Below, in pieces: positions 49,597-58,654 of a stretch of DNA of 64,000 nucleotides. The position numbers and the translations under genes are program-made. The notes below the pieces were generated by a model, which worked only from the letters and a program-made list of their open reading frames with translations, was not told the DNA's origin and ran no database searches. Origin of the DNA: Microbacterium oxydans (lineage in GTDB: Bacteria; Actinomycetota; Actinomycetes; Actinomycetales; Microbacteriaceae); NCBI RefSeq assembly GCF_900095745.1, contig NZ_FMIR01000019.1, positions 124,001-188,000 on the forward strand, given 5' to 3'. How positions within the stretch are numbered: the first letter of the stretch is position 1; each line of letters starts with the position of its first letter.

Positions 49597-52230
49597 TCAG
49601 TGCGCGGCTTCGTTCCAATCGCGACCACGGCCGACCTGCACGTCGAGCGGCACGGTCAGCTCGGCTGCGTCTCCCATGCGCGAGCGGACGATGCGCTCGG
49701 TGGCATCCCACTCCCCCGGAGCGACTTCGACCACGAGCTCATCGTGAATCTGCAGCAGCACCCGCGAAGAGAGCTGTTCGGACCGCAGATCGTCGTGGAT
49801 GTGCAGCAGCGCGATCTTCATGATGTCGGCCGCACTGCCCTGGATCGGCGCATTGAGAGCTGCACGCTCGGCGTTCTCCCGCAGCACCCGGTTCGGGCTC
49901 GCGAGGTCGGGGAACGGACGGCGACGACCGAAGATCGTCTCGGTGTAGCCGACCTCCTTGGCCTTCATCACCGAGGCGCGCAGGTAGTCGCGCACTGCGC
50001 CGAAACGGGCGAAGTACTCGACCATGAGCTGCTTGGCCTCGGACTGCTCGATACGCAGCTGCTTCGACAGCCCGAACGCCGAGAGCCCGTAGACCAGGCC
50101 GTACGACATCGCCTTGACCTTGGTGCGCATGGCCGGCGTCACATCGCTCGGGTCGACGCCGAAGACCCGTGCACCCACGAAACGGTGCAGGTCTTCACCG
50201 CTGTTGAACGCCTCGATCAGCCCTTCGTCGCCTGACAGGTGCGCCATGATGCGCATCTCGATCTGCGAGTAGTCGGCGGTGAGGAGAGCTTCGTAACCCT
50301 CGCCGACCTCGAACGCACTGCGGATGCGGCGGGATTCCTCGGTGCGCACCGGGATGTTCTGCAGGTTGGGGTCGGTACTGGAGAGCCGTCCGGTCTGACT
50401 TCCGGTCTGCACATACGTCGTGTGGACGCGGTGGTCGTCGCCGATCGCCGTGTCGAGCGATTCGATGATCTGACGGAGCTTTGTGGCTTCGCGGTGCTGC
50501 AGCAGCAGGCTCAGGAAGGGATGCGGGTGGCTTTCCTGCAGGTCGGCGAGGACCGCGGCATCCGTCGAGTACCCCGTCTTCGTCTTGCGCGTCTTCGGGA
50601 GCTGGAGGTCTTCGAACAGGACCTCCTGCAGCTGTTTGGGCGAGCCGAGGTTGAACTCACGTCCGACCACGGAGAACGCCTCCTGGGCGAGCCCCTCGGC
50701 GCGCGTGGCGAGCTCGCCGGAGAAGGTCGAGAGCACCTCGTGGGAGACCGCCACGCCGGCGACCTCCATATCGGCCAGGGTGAGGAGAGTCGGCAGCTCG
50801 ATGTCGACCAGGACCGTGCCCACCGACTCCGGGATGTCTTCCCGCAGCGCATCGGCGACGCGCAGGGCGAACCACGCCTCCTGCGACGGCGTCGCACCCT
50901 CGGTCTCGGGCACGAGCTGCGACGGGTCGGCTTCCGGGAGCTTCTCGCCCAGATAGCGCTCGACCAGGTCGGCGAGGGTCTTGTCGGGGAAGCTGGGGCG
51001 CAGCAGCCAGCCGGCGAGACTCGTGTCGTACGAAAGGCCGCGGAGACGGATGCCCTGACGGATCAGTGCCTTGACCTGCAGCTTCGCGTCGTGGAGCACC
51101 TTCGGCGCGTCGGATTCGATCCATTCGCGCAGGGCTTCGGCAGCGGTGTCCGTCCAGTCGGCCTCGCGCAGCTCGGTCAGCGTGGCCGCGCCGATGCGCA
51201 CCGGGACGCCGCCCTGGGTGGCGACGCGGAGGGAGACATCGCCGTCCTGCGCTGCGGCCCAGGCAGCGAGATCGGCGGGCGCGACCTCGGACGGGACGGG
51301 AAGGACGACGACGGAGGCTGGATCGTCGGCGACTTCGCCCGCTCCGACGGCCTCGAACACCCGAGGCAGGAGCGTGCGGAACTCCAGACGGGCGAAGATG
51401 TCGCGCACGGCCTGCGCGTCGATCGGTGCGACCTCGAGGTCAGCCGGTCCGACCGGAAGCTCGACATCGGTGAGCAGACGGTTGAGCTTGCGGTTGCGGC
51501 GCACGTCTTCGATGTGATCGCGGAGATTTCCGCCGACCACGCCCTTGATCTCATCGGCTCGCGCGATCAGCTCGTCGAGTGACCCGAACTGCGTGAGCCA
51601 CTTGACCGCGGTCTTCTCGCCGACCTTCGGCACGCCGGGCAGGTTGTCGCTGGTCTCGCCGACGAGTGCCGCGATGTCGGGGTACTGCTCGGGCCGGACC
51701 CCGTAACGCTCCTGGACGGTCGTCGGGTCGTAGCGCTTGAGTTGGGAGACGCCCTGCACCGACGGGTAGAGCAGCGTGACATCGTCGTTGACGAGCTGGA
51801 TGGTGTCGCGGTCGCCCGAGACGACGAGGACATCGAAGCCCTGTTCCGCGCCCTGGGACGCGAGCGTCGCGAGGATGTCGTCGGCCTCGATCCCCTCTTT
51901 CGTGAGGACCGGGATCGACATGGCGGCGAGGCAGTCCTGCAGCAGCGGGATCTGTCCCTTGAACTCCTGCGGCGACTCGGAGCGCGTGGCCTTGTATTCC
52001 GGATACTCATCGGTGCGGAACGAGTGACGCGAGGTGTCGAAGGCGATGGCCAGGTGCGTCGGCTGCTCGGCTTTGATGAGGTTCACCAGCATCGACAGGA
52101 ACCCGTAGATGCCGTTCGTGTGCTGGTTGTCCTTGGTCGTGAAGTTCTCGACCGGAAGGGCGAAGAAGGCACGATAGGCGAGCGAATGGCCGTCGATGAC
52201 CATGAGGGTAGGCTTTGCGGAGTCCGTCAC
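49597..52230 (-). CDS. polA: DNA polymerase I
   Basis: 877 residues. N-terminal 5'-3' exonuclease/flap domain (DGHSLAYRAFFALP..., GIEADDILATLA, VSGDRDTIQLV), a degenerate 3'-5' exonuclease domain in which the metal-binding D-x-E strand reads DVSLRVATQ, and the polymerase domain with motif A LTADYSQIEMRI, motif B VKAMSYGLVYGLS and motif C QIHDELVVEV. So it can nick-translate and repair but should not proofread, as in mycobacterial Pol I. GTG 52230 is 6 bases after TAGGCT. Promoter may be PafBC-dependent. Confidence 0.96.
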   Translation of the reverse strand: MTDSAKPTLMVIDGHSLAYRAFFALPVENFTTKDNQHTNGIYGFLSMLVNLIKAEQPTHLAIAFDTSRHSFRTDEYPEYKATRSESPQEFKGQIPLLQDCLAAMSIPVLTKEGIEADDILATLASQGAEQGFDVLVVSGDRDTIQLVNDDVTLLYPSVQGVSQLKRYDPTTVQERYGVRPEQYPDIAALVGETSDNLPGVPKVGEKTAVKWLTQFGSLDELIARADEIKGVVGGNLRDHIEDVRRNRKLNRLLTDVELPVGPADLEVAPIDAQAVRDIFARLEFRTLLPRVFEAVGAGEVADDPASVVVLPVPSEVAPADLAAWAAAQDGDVSLRVATQGGVPVRIGAATLTELREADWTDTAAEALREWIESDAPKVLHDAKLQVKALIRQGIRLRGLSYDTSLAGWLLRPSFPDKTLADLVERYLGEKLPEADPSQLVPETEGATPSQEAWFALRVADALREDIPESVGTVLVDIELPTLLTLADMEVAGVAVSHEVLSTFSGELATRAEGLAQEAFSVVGREFNLGSPKQLQEVLFEDLQLPKTRKTKTGYSTDAAVLADLQESHPHPFLSLLLQHREATKLRQIIESLDTAIGDDHRVHTTYVQTGSQTGRLSSTDPNLQNIPVRTEESRRIRSAFEVGEGYEALLTADYSQIEMRIMAHLSGDEGLIEAFNSGEDLHRFVGARVFGVDPSDVTPAMRTKVKAMSYGLVYGLSAFGLSKQLRIEQSEAKQLMVEYFARFGAVRDYLRASVMKAKEVGYTETIFGRRRPFPDLASPNRVLRENAERAALNAPIQGSAADIMKIALLHIHDDLRSEQLSSRVLLQIHDELVVEVAPGEWDATERIVRSRMGDAAELTVPLDVQVGRGRDWNEAAH

Positions 52231-52236
52231 CCTGTC

Positions 52237-52259
52237 AGCCTAACGAGGACGACAGACAC
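52237..52259 (-). promoter_or_regulatory. Leaderless polA promoter with a PafBC/RecA-NDp-like element
   Basis: On the minus strand GTGTCTGTC (52259-52251), 8 bases, TAGGCT (52242-52237), 6 bases, GTG. Same geometry and core as the helicase promoter at 13828 and close to the mycobacterial consensus TTGTCRGTG-N8-TANNNT. Confidence 0.5.
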
Positions 52260-52275
52260 CCGCTGAGGAGGATGC

Positions 52276-52704
52276 ATGAGCGACGTCGCGACGAGCGAGG
52301 GACTCGACTGGGCCACGGCCCGCGGGATGGGTGCTCTGGCCGAGAAGATGGGCATGGAGTTCGTCGAGTTCAGCGTCGAACGCTGCGTCGCGACGATGCC
52401 CGTCGAGGGCAACACGCAGCCCGTCGGGCTCATGCACGGCGGCGCGTACGTGGTGCTCGGAGAATCGCTCGGCTCGATGGCCGCGAACCTCCACGCCGGC
52501 GCCGGTCGGCTGGCGGTCGGTGTCGACATCAATGCGACTCACACGCGCTCCGCGACCTCCGGGGTCGTGACCGGGGTATGCACGCCCGTTCATCTGGGGC
52601 GAAGCATCACCGTCCACGAGATCGTCGTGACCGATGATCAGGGTCGGCGCTGCTCGACGATCCGCATCACCAACATGATCAAGGACGTTCCCGCAGAGCG
52701 CTGA
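52276..52704 (+). CDS. PaaI-type hot-dog thioesterase
   Basis: 142 residues. Hot-dog core with the family helix TQPVGLMHGGAYVVLGESLGSMAA, where Asn/Gln and the HGG motif shape the acyl-CoA site and Glu is the likely catalytic acid. Hydrolyses acyl- or aryl-CoA. GAGGAGG 5 bases before ATG 52276. Divergent from polA. The last 26 bases overlap the 3' end of the convergent GNAT gene. Confidence 0.88.
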   Translation: MSDVATSEGLDWATARGMGALAEKMGMEFVEFSVERCVATMPVEGNTQPVGLMHGGAYVVLGESLGSMAANLHAGAGRLAVGVDINATHTRSATSGVVTGVCTPVHLGRSITVHEIVVTDDQGRRCSTIRITNMIKDVPAER

Positions 52705-53254
52705 GCGGCTCCTCCAGCAGCCGCTGGAACAGCACGTGATCCTGCCACTCCCCCGCGATGCGGAGATACTTCGGAGCCAGTCCGATGCGCTCGAAGCCGT
52801 TTCCGAGGAGAACGCGCTGGGATCCGATGTTGTGCAGCAGTGTTGCGGCCTGCATCCGGTGGAGACGCAGCTCCGTGCGCGAGTATTCCAGGATCTGTGA
52901 CACCGCGCGGGTCGCGAGTCCGCGGTGCTGCCTCGCGACGTCGACCCAATAGCCGAGGTCGGCGCTCCAGAACGCACCACGGACGATGTTGTTGATGTTC
53001 ATCCGTCCACGGATCTCACCGTCTTCGGACTCGATCACGAAACGGATGCTGCGACCGGACTCAGCGTCGGCGACGCACTCTTGCGCGTGACGCTCCTGCG
53101 ATTCGATCGTGAAGAAGGACTCGTCGCGAATCGGCTCCCACGGCGCGAGGTGCTCTCGGTTCGACAGGTAGGCCCTCGAAAGCGCTGCACCGTCGCCGGT
53201 GCGGACGGGTCGCAGGATGTGCTCGCCATCGAGCCGGAGGACTCCGGCGCTCAC
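52679..53254 (-). CDS. RimJ/RimL-type GNAT acetyltransferase
   Basis: 191 residues. Acetyltransferase_3 features: LRPVRTGDGAALSRAYLSNREHLAPWEP, SADLGYWVDVARQHRGLATRAVSQIL (acetyl-CoA loop QHRGLA) and HNIGSQRVLLGNGFERIG. Such enzymes acetylate protein N-termini or small molecules. GTG 53254 starts 2 bases after the pdtaR stop, so it is the second gene of that operon. Overlaps the end of the thioesterase gene on the other strand. Confidence 0.87.
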   Translation of the reverse strand: MSAGVLRLDGEHILRPVRTGDGAALSRAYLSNREHLAPWEPIRDESFFTIESQERHAQECVADAESGRSIRFVIESEDGEIRGRMNINNIVRGAFWSADLGYWVDVARQHRGLATRAVSQILEYSRTELRLHRMQAATLLHNIGSQRVLLGNGFERIGLAPKYLRIAGEWQDHVLFQRLLEEPLSALRERP

Positions 53255-53256
53255 CG

Positions 53257-53877
53257 CTACTTCTTGGGGGCGAGCTGCTCGATGATGGCCTTGGCGACGT
53301 CCTGCATCGTCAGGCGGCGGTCCATGGACGCCTTCTGGATCCAGCGGAACGCCTCGGGCTCGCTCAGGCCCATCTTCTCGTTGAGCAGACCCTTGGCCCG
53401 GTCGACGAGCTTGCGGGTCTCGAAGCGCTCGACCATGTCGGCGACTTCGGCCTCGAGCGTGATGATCTGCTCGTGGCGGGCGAGGGCGATCTCGATCGCG
53501 GGGAGGAGGTCGTTCGGCGTGAACGGCTTCACGACGTAGGCGAGTGCGCCTGCTTCGCTTGCCCGCTCGACGAGCTCCTTCTGGCTGAACGCCGTGAGGA
53601 GGACGACCGGCGCGATGTTGCCCTTGTGCAGCTTCTCGGCGGCGCTGATGCCGTCGAGCTGAGGCATCTTCACGTCCATGATGACCAGGTCGGGACGCAG
53701 CTCGGTCGCGAGCGCGACCGCGGTCTCGCCGTCACCGGCCTCACCGACGACATCGAAGCCGTTGTCGCGGAGGATCTCGACGATGTCGAGGCGGATCAGC
53801 GACTCATCCTCGGCGACGACGACGCGTCGGGGGGCGGATGACGTGGGCTGCTCGGCCTGCTCTTCTTGCTCTGTCAC
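53257..53877 (-). CDS. pdtaR: ANTAR-domain response regulator PdtaR
   Basis: 206 residues. Receiver domain with acidic pocket VAEDE, phosphoacceptor Asp68 (VIMDVKMP), and KPF near residue 118; a coiled helix leads to a C-terminal ANTAR RNA-binding domain (VDRAKGLLNEKMGLSEPEAFRWIQKAS). Phosphorylated by the kinase PdtaS (not in this window), it acts as an antiterminator on dual-hairpin RNAs; the orthologue is Rv1626, also near polA in M. tuberculosis. GTG 53877 follows TAGGAT by 6 bases (leaderless). Confidence 0.94.
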   Translation of the reverse strand: MTEQEEQAEQPTSSAPRRVVVAEDESLIRLDIVEILRDNGFDVVGEAGDGETAVALATELRPDLVIMDVKMPQLDGISAAEKLHKGNIAPVVLLTAFSQKELVERASEAGALAYVVKPFTPNDLLPAIEIALARHEQIITLEAEVADMVERFETRKLVDRAKGLLNEKMGLSEPEAFRWIQKASMDRRLTMQDVAKAIIEQLAPKK

Positions 53878-53883
53878 AGAACT

Positions 53884-53889
53884 ATCCTA
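53884..53889 (-). promoter_or_regulatory. -10 element of a leaderless promoter for pdtaR
   Basis: TAGGAT followed on the minus strand by 6 bases and the GTG at 53877. Confidence 0.5.
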
Positions 53890-53952
53890 GTGGAGTGGTC
53901 GGTGAGCGGGCTGTAGGTGCTCGGCGCGGAGGATCGCGCCTCTCCCCTGCGC

Positions 53953-53958
53953 TAAAGT
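53953..53958 (+). promoter_or_regulatory. Candidate -10 element for tRNA-Leu(CAA)
   Basis: TAAAGT 18 bases before the mature 5' end of the tRNA. No convincing -35 hexamer. Confidence 0.4.
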
Positions 53959-53976
53959 CGTAGACGCGACACACGA

Positions 53977-54059
53977 GCCGGCGTGGCGGAATGGCAGACG
54001 CGGAGCACTCAAAATGCTTTGTCCGAAAGGGCGTGTGGGTTCGAGTCCCACCGCCGGCA
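53977..54059 (+). tRNA. tRNA-Leu (anticodon CAA)
   Basis: 83 nucleotides. Acceptor GCCGGCG pairs with CGCCGGC, discriminator A, CCA not encoded. D-arm GTGGCGGAATGGCAGACGC, anticodon stem GAGCA/TGCTT with loop CTCAAAA (anticodon CAA), long variable arm around TGTCCGAAAGGGCG, T-arm GTGGGTTCGAGTCCCAC. Reads UUG. A small GC hairpin (54068-54081) follows without a T-run. Confidence 0.96.
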
Positions 54060-54153
54060 CACGAATCGCGGTCGAGACCGCTGAATCACTCGCACAGCCT
54101 CAGATCGACCTCGCATCCCGGGCCCGCGGGCGCGATGACCGGAGGAGACTGCG

Positions 54154-54630
54154 ATGAACTGGCCTGATGACGAAGTGGTCACTCGCCCTCAGCCGGTCGA
54201 ACTCCATCCCGGCTGGGGCTGGGGTCTGCTGCTCGTTCCCGCGGCCGTGGGACTCGCCGCTCTCGGCGTGTTCCTGTACCGCTCGCTGGGTTCGGGAGCG
54301 GGACTCCTGATCGGAATCGCGCTCATCGCCTGGGCAGCATCGTTGGTGATGCCGTTCTTCGTCATCACCTGGTACGCGGTGCAGGCGACGTGGAAGGCAT
54401 CGCGCGAAGCGCGGGGACAGACCTTCGCCGCACCAGCGCACGCGCTCCGCGGCATCGGATTCCACATCCGCTGGAGCTACGGGGCACGGCGCTTGATGTT
54501 CAATCCCGCGTCCTATGACGGACGTGACCTCCCGATGCTCGTCGCCGGTCGCGTCGTCCACGGTGTCGCGATCGGGATCCTCGTCTTCGCAGGGCTGATC
54601 GCTGCGTTCCTATCCTTCACCTCGCGCTGA
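54154..54630 (+). CDS. Membrane protein of unknown function
   Basis: 158 residues with about three membrane helices ([41 protein letters not shown] and [20 protein letters not shown]) and a polar loop of ~50 residues containing [20 protein letters not shown]. No family recognised. GGAGGAG 6 bases before ATG 54154. Stands alone, downstream of the tRNA, and ends 5 bases before the convergent lipase gene. Confidence 0.7.
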   Translation: MNWPDDEVVTRPQPVELHPGWGWGLLLVPAAVGLAALGVFLYRSLGSGAGLLIGIALIAWAASLVMPFFVITWYAVQATWKASREARGQTFAAPAHALRGIGFHIRWSYGARRLMFNPASYDGRDLPMLVAGRVVHGVAIGILVFAGLIAAFLSFTSR

Positions 54631-54635
54631 GGCGA

Positions 54636-55292
54636 CTACTCGGCAAGCACGGCCAGTTCGGCCAGGACGCGAGGGTGCTGGAGGATCCGGAAGTGCCCTC
54701 CGGTCTCGAGTCGCACGTTCTTTGCCCCGGCCAGCTCGCTCCCCTCCGGGATGTGCGGATCGAACGCTGCATAGATCGACACGATCCGTTCATTGACCGT
54801 GAGCTGCCGGGCGATGTCCACGATCGATGGATCTTCCGGCGAGAAGGCGCGCAGGGTGCGCGACAGCATCAGACGGGCGTAGCGCGAGCCGCCGAACGGC
54901 GTAGCGATCGCCAGCATCGAGCGCACCCGCTCCCCCGCCGGGCCGGTCATGACGAGCTTGCCTGCGAGGCCTCCCTTGCTGTGTGCGACCAGGATCACGT
55001 CGGTGAGCCCTTGGCGCTCGAGGAACTCCGCGACAGCCGCCGCGATGTCGGCCACCGGACGCTCGTTCCGACGAAGCGTGTCGACGATGTGGACGGCGTG
55101 GCCGCGCGCGTGCATCTGCTCCACGAGGGGCTGCATGAACTTCCAGGTCTCGTATACTCCGGGCAGGACGACGATGTGCGCGGCGCTCCCCGATGCGAAG
55201 TTCGCGGCGTCGGTGCGGTCGAACGTCGCGCGCAGCTGCCAGTAGCCCGCGTACGCGTAGTCGGCCAGCCACCAGCCCGCGTTCCTCAGCAC
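54636..55292 (-). CDS. Alpha/beta hydrolase, lipase-like
   Basis: 218 residues. HIVVLPGVYETWKFMQPLVEQM contains the oxyanion-side strand and turn; the nucleophile elbow is VAHSKGGLAG (Ser in H-S-x-G-G), the Asp likely in AAFDPHIP and the His in GGHFRILQHP. Related to triacylglycerol lipase-like proteins. No signal peptide. GTG 55292 with GGAG upstream; a TAGTTT box further upstream could be its -10. Substrate unknown. Confidence 0.82.
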   Translation of the reverse strand: MLRNAGWWLADYAYAGYWQLRATFDRTDAANFASGSAAHIVVLPGVYETWKFMQPLVEQMHARGHAVHIVDTLRRNERPVADIAAAVAEFLERQGLTDVILVAHSKGGLAGKLVMTGPAGERVRSMLAIATPFGGSRYARLMLSRTLRAFSPEDPSIVDIARQLTVNERIVSIYAAFDPHIPEGSELAGAKNVRLETGGHFRILQHPRVLAELAVLAE

Positions 55293-55383
55293 GCCGATGA
55301 CGTGCTCCTCCGCAGACGGCTTCGACTCATGAGGGAAAAACTACCGGACCGCACCGGACGTCCCTCCACTTTTCACCCAGCGA

Positions 55384-55569
55384 TCAGGCCGGTGGCTTCT
55401 GTCGACGGGATTGCTGCGCCCACCACTCGACGCCGAAGCCGATCAGGATCAGCGACGCCGTGGAAATGCCGATGATCCATGGATCGATGCGGGTGATCGC
55501 AGCCAGGAGGAGTGAAGCGAAGAACAGGATAGCGGGCCACCACCCGCCCAGGAATGTGGGTCTAGGCAC
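55384..55569 (-). CDS. Small two-helix membrane protein
   Basis: 61 residues with two membrane helices (WWPAILFFASLLLAAI and WIIGISTASLILIGFGVEWW) and a basic C-terminal tail (QQSRRQKPP), implying both termini in the cytoplasm. No homology recognised. GTG 55569 has GGAAG 8 bases upstream, which together with the coherent hydrophobic pattern supports a real gene. Confidence 0.6.
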   Translation of the reverse strand: MPRPTFLGGWWPAILFFASLLLAAITRIDPWIIGISTASLILIGFGVEWWAQQSRRQKPPA

Positions 55570-55644
55570 AGATCGACTTCCAATCAGACATGTATCACGT
55601 TACAGGAAAGATCGCGGATCGGACATGACCCACGACCGCACGAC

Positions 55645-55676
55645 AGAGGGGGCGAGACCGAAGTCTCGCCCCCTCT
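55645..55676 (-). terminator. Terminator downstream of pyk
   Basis: Perfect 13-base arms AGAGGGGGCGAGA (55645-55657) and TCTCGCCCCCTCT (55664-55676) with a 6-base loop, 12 bases after the pyk stop on the minus strand. Confidence 0.82.
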
Positions 55677-55688
55677 GGATGCTGAGTG

Positions 55689-57137
55689 TCAGACGCCGGC
55701 CTTGTAGATCGGGGCTGCACCGCGGATCGCATCGCCGACCTTGTGCACGCGAAGGTCGTTCGTCGATCCGATGATTCCGGGAGGGGAACCGGAGATCACG
55801 ACGACCTTGTCCCCTTCCTCGGCCAGCTTGTTGCCGAGCAGATACTCGTCGACCTGGTGATACATCAGGTCGGTGTGCTGCACCATGTCGACCAGGGTCG
55901 AGCGGATGCCCCACGTGAGGGCCATACGGCGGCGGATGTCGGGTTCCGGCGTGAACGCGATCATCGGGATGCGCGAGCGCAGGCGCGAGAGACGACGCGC
56001 GGAGTCACCCGACTGCGTGAACACGCAGAGGAACTTCGCGTCGACGAACTCGGCGACCTCGAGGGCGGCCAGGGTGATCGCACCACCCTGGGTGCGGGGC
56101 TTGGCCGTGAGCGGCGCGATGCGCTCCAGGCCGTGCTCCTCGGTCGACTCGATGATGCGAGCCATGGTCTCGACCACGACGACCGGGTAGTCGCCGACGC
56201 TGGTCTCACCGGAAAGCATGACCGCGTCCGCACCGTCGAGCACGGCGTTCGCGACGTCCGAGGTCTCGGCGCGCGTCGGCACGGGGCTGTTGATCATCGA
56301 CTCGAGCATCTGCGTCGCGACGATGACGGGCTTCGCCATGCGGCGGGCGATCTCGACGGCGCGCTTCTGCACGATCGGTACGGCCTCGAGCGGAAGCTCG
56401 ACACCGAGGTCGCCACGGGCGACCATGATCGAATCGAATGCGTCGACGATCTCTTCGAGTGCGTCGACGGCCTGCGGCTTCTCGACCTTGGCGATGACGG
56501 GGACGCGAACGCCCTCTTCCGCCATGATCTCGTGCACGCGGGTGACATCGGAGGCGTTGCGCACGAACGACAGGGCGATCAGATCGGCGCCGATGCGCAG
56601 ACCCCAACGCAGGTCGTCCTCGTCCTTCTCGCTCAGTGCGGGGACGTTCACGGCGACACCGGGCAGGTTGATGCCCTTGTTGTTGGATACGGCGCCCGCG
56701 ACGATGACCTTCGTGGTGACGGTCACACCGTCGGTCTCGACGACCTCGACACGGACCTTGCCGTCGTCGATGAGGAGGAAGTCACCGGGCTTGACGTCCT
56801 GCGGGAGGCCCTTGAAGGTCGTTCCGCAGATGTCCTTGTTGCCGATGATGTCTTCGGTGGTGATCTTGAAGATGTCGCCCTTGGCGAGCTCGTACGGGCC
56901 GTTCTCGAACTTGCCGAGACGGATCTTCGGTCCCTGCAGGTCGACGAGGATGGCGACCGGGCGACCGGCGTCCTCTGCGGCACGACGCACGTTGGCGTAG
57001 TTGTTCTCGTGCACGGAGTAGTCACCGTGGCTGAGGTTCAGTCGAGCGACGTCCACCCCCGCATCGATCAGTGCACGCACCGTCTCATAGGTGGAGGTGG
57101 CGGGGCCCAGGGTGGCGACGATTTTCGCGCGTCTCAA
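55689..57137 (-). CDS. pyk: Pyruvate kinase
   Basis: 482 residues, starting RRAKIVATLGPAT as other bacterial enzymes do. ADP/PEP site residues: NLSHGDYSVH, LVDLQGPKIR, the catalytic VIAKVEKPQAVD lysine, the Mg-binding VARGDLGVELP and MLESMINSPVPTRAETSDVANA. C-terminal allosteric domain follows (LTAKPRTQGGAITLAALEVA). Converts PEP and ADP to pyruvate and ATP. The start is a TTG at 57137: GGAG stands 7 bases upstream and the next ATG is far inside. Single gene with terminator at 55645. Confidence 0.95.
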   Translation of the reverse strand: MRRAKIVATLGPATSTYETVRALIDAGVDVARLNLSHGDYSVHENNYANVRRAAEDAGRPVAILVDLQGPKIRLGKFENGPYELAKGDIFKITTEDIIGNKDICGTTFKGLPQDVKPGDFLLIDDGKVRVEVVETDGVTVTTKVIVAGAVSNNKGINLPGVAVNVPALSEKDEDDLRWGLRIGADLIALSFVRNASDVTRVHEIMAEEGVRVPVIAKVEKPQAVDALEEIVDAFDSIMVARGDLGVELPLEAVPIVQKRAVEIARRMAKPVIVATQMLESMINSPVPTRAETSDVANAVLDGADAVMLSGETSVGDYPVVVVETMARIIESTEEHGLERIAPLTAKPRTQGGAITLAALEVAEFVDAKFLCVFTQSGDSARRLSRLRSRIPMIAFTPEPDIRRRMALTWGIRSTLVDMVQHTDLMYHQVDEYLLGNKLAEEGDKVVVISGSPPGIIGSTNDLRVHKVGDAIRGAAPIYKAGV

Positions 57138-57195
57138 AGATTTCTCCAGGGTAGAAGTGGGGGAAGGTAAATCAGGCGACGGTGCCGGCCTCAGC

Positions 57196-58654
57196 CTACG
57201 CGGGCTGGAGACCGATCGCGACATCGCTCGGGCGCACCGGCTCGGGAAGAACCGTGGTGCCCATCAGGAACCGATCGACGTTCGCGGCGGCCGCGCGGCC
57301 CTCGGCGATGGCCCAGACGATGAGCGACTGTCCACGGCCGGCGTCGCCGGCGACGAACACGCCGGGAACCGTCGACTCGTAGCCGTTGTCGCGACGGAAC
57401 GCGCCACGGTCGGTGACCTGCGGGAGCGTCTCCTCGGTGTAGCCGTCCTGCTCAGGGCCGGTGAACCCCATGGCGATGAGGATCAGGTCGGCCGGGATCT
57501 CGCGCTCGGTGCCGCTCTTGGGCACGCGACGACCGTCGATGTACTCGGTCTCGGCCACCCGCAGCGCACGGACCTCGCCGACCTCGTTGCCGAGGAACTC
57601 GACGGTCGACGCGAGGAACACCCGCTCGCCGCCCTCCTCGTGCGCAGAGGAGACCTCGAACAGGGTCGGCATCATCGGCCACGGCTGGTGGTCGGGACGC
57701 GCGTCGCCCGGCTGCTTGCCGATCGCGAGGTTGGTGACGCTCAGCGCGCCCTGACGGTGTGCGGTGCCGATGCAGTCGGCGCCGGTGTCGCCGCCGCCGA
57801 TGACGATGACATGCTTGCCTTCGGCGCTGATCTGGTCGGGGACCTTGTCGCCGGCGACCACGTGGTTGGACTCGACCAGGTACTCCATGGCGAAGTGGAC
57901 CCCGTCGAGGTCGCGTCCGGGGATGGCGAGATCACGCGGCACCGTCGAACCGGTCGCGATGACGACCGCGTCGTAGCGCGCACGCAGGTCTGGCCAGGAG
58001 ATGTCCTTGCCGATCTCGACGCCCGCGCGGAAGCGGGTGCCCTCCTCCTGCATCTGGCGAAGGCGCGACTCGAGCTGCGACTTCTCCATCTTGAAGTCCG
58101 GGATGCCGTAGCGCAGCAGACCGCCGATGCGGTCGTCGCGCTCGAAGACCGCGACGGTGTGGCCGGCACGCGTGAGCTGCTGGGCGGCGGCGAGACCCGC
58201 GGGCCCCGATCCGACGACCGCGACGGTCTTGCCGGTCAGGCGCTCCGGCGGCTCCGCCTCGACCCACCCCTTGGCGAAGGCCTCGTCGATGATCGAGACC
58301 TCGATCTGCTTGATGGTCACGGCGGGCTGGTTGATGCCGAGCACGCACGAGCTCTCGCACGGTGCGGGGCACAGACGACCGGTGAACTCCGGGAAGTTGT
58401 TCGTGGCGTGGAGGCGCTCGATCGCCTCGCGACCCTCGCCACGCCACGTCAGGTCGTTCCACTCGGGGATCAGGTTGCCGAGCGGGCAGCCCTGGTGGCA
58501 GAAAGGCACGCCGCAATCCATGCAGCGACCGGCCTGACGACGCAGGACCTGCTTGTCGCCCGGCTCATAGACCTCTTTCCAGTCCATGATGCGCACGGGC
58601 ACGGGGCGACGGGCGGGAAGTTCCCGCTCGGTCACCTTCAGAAAGCCTTTGGGG

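Noticed and set aside
54068..54081. GCGGTC-GA-GACCGC after tRNA-Leu(CAA)
   Set aside because: A two-base loop and no T-run; may be part of 3' processing but not supportable as a terminator.
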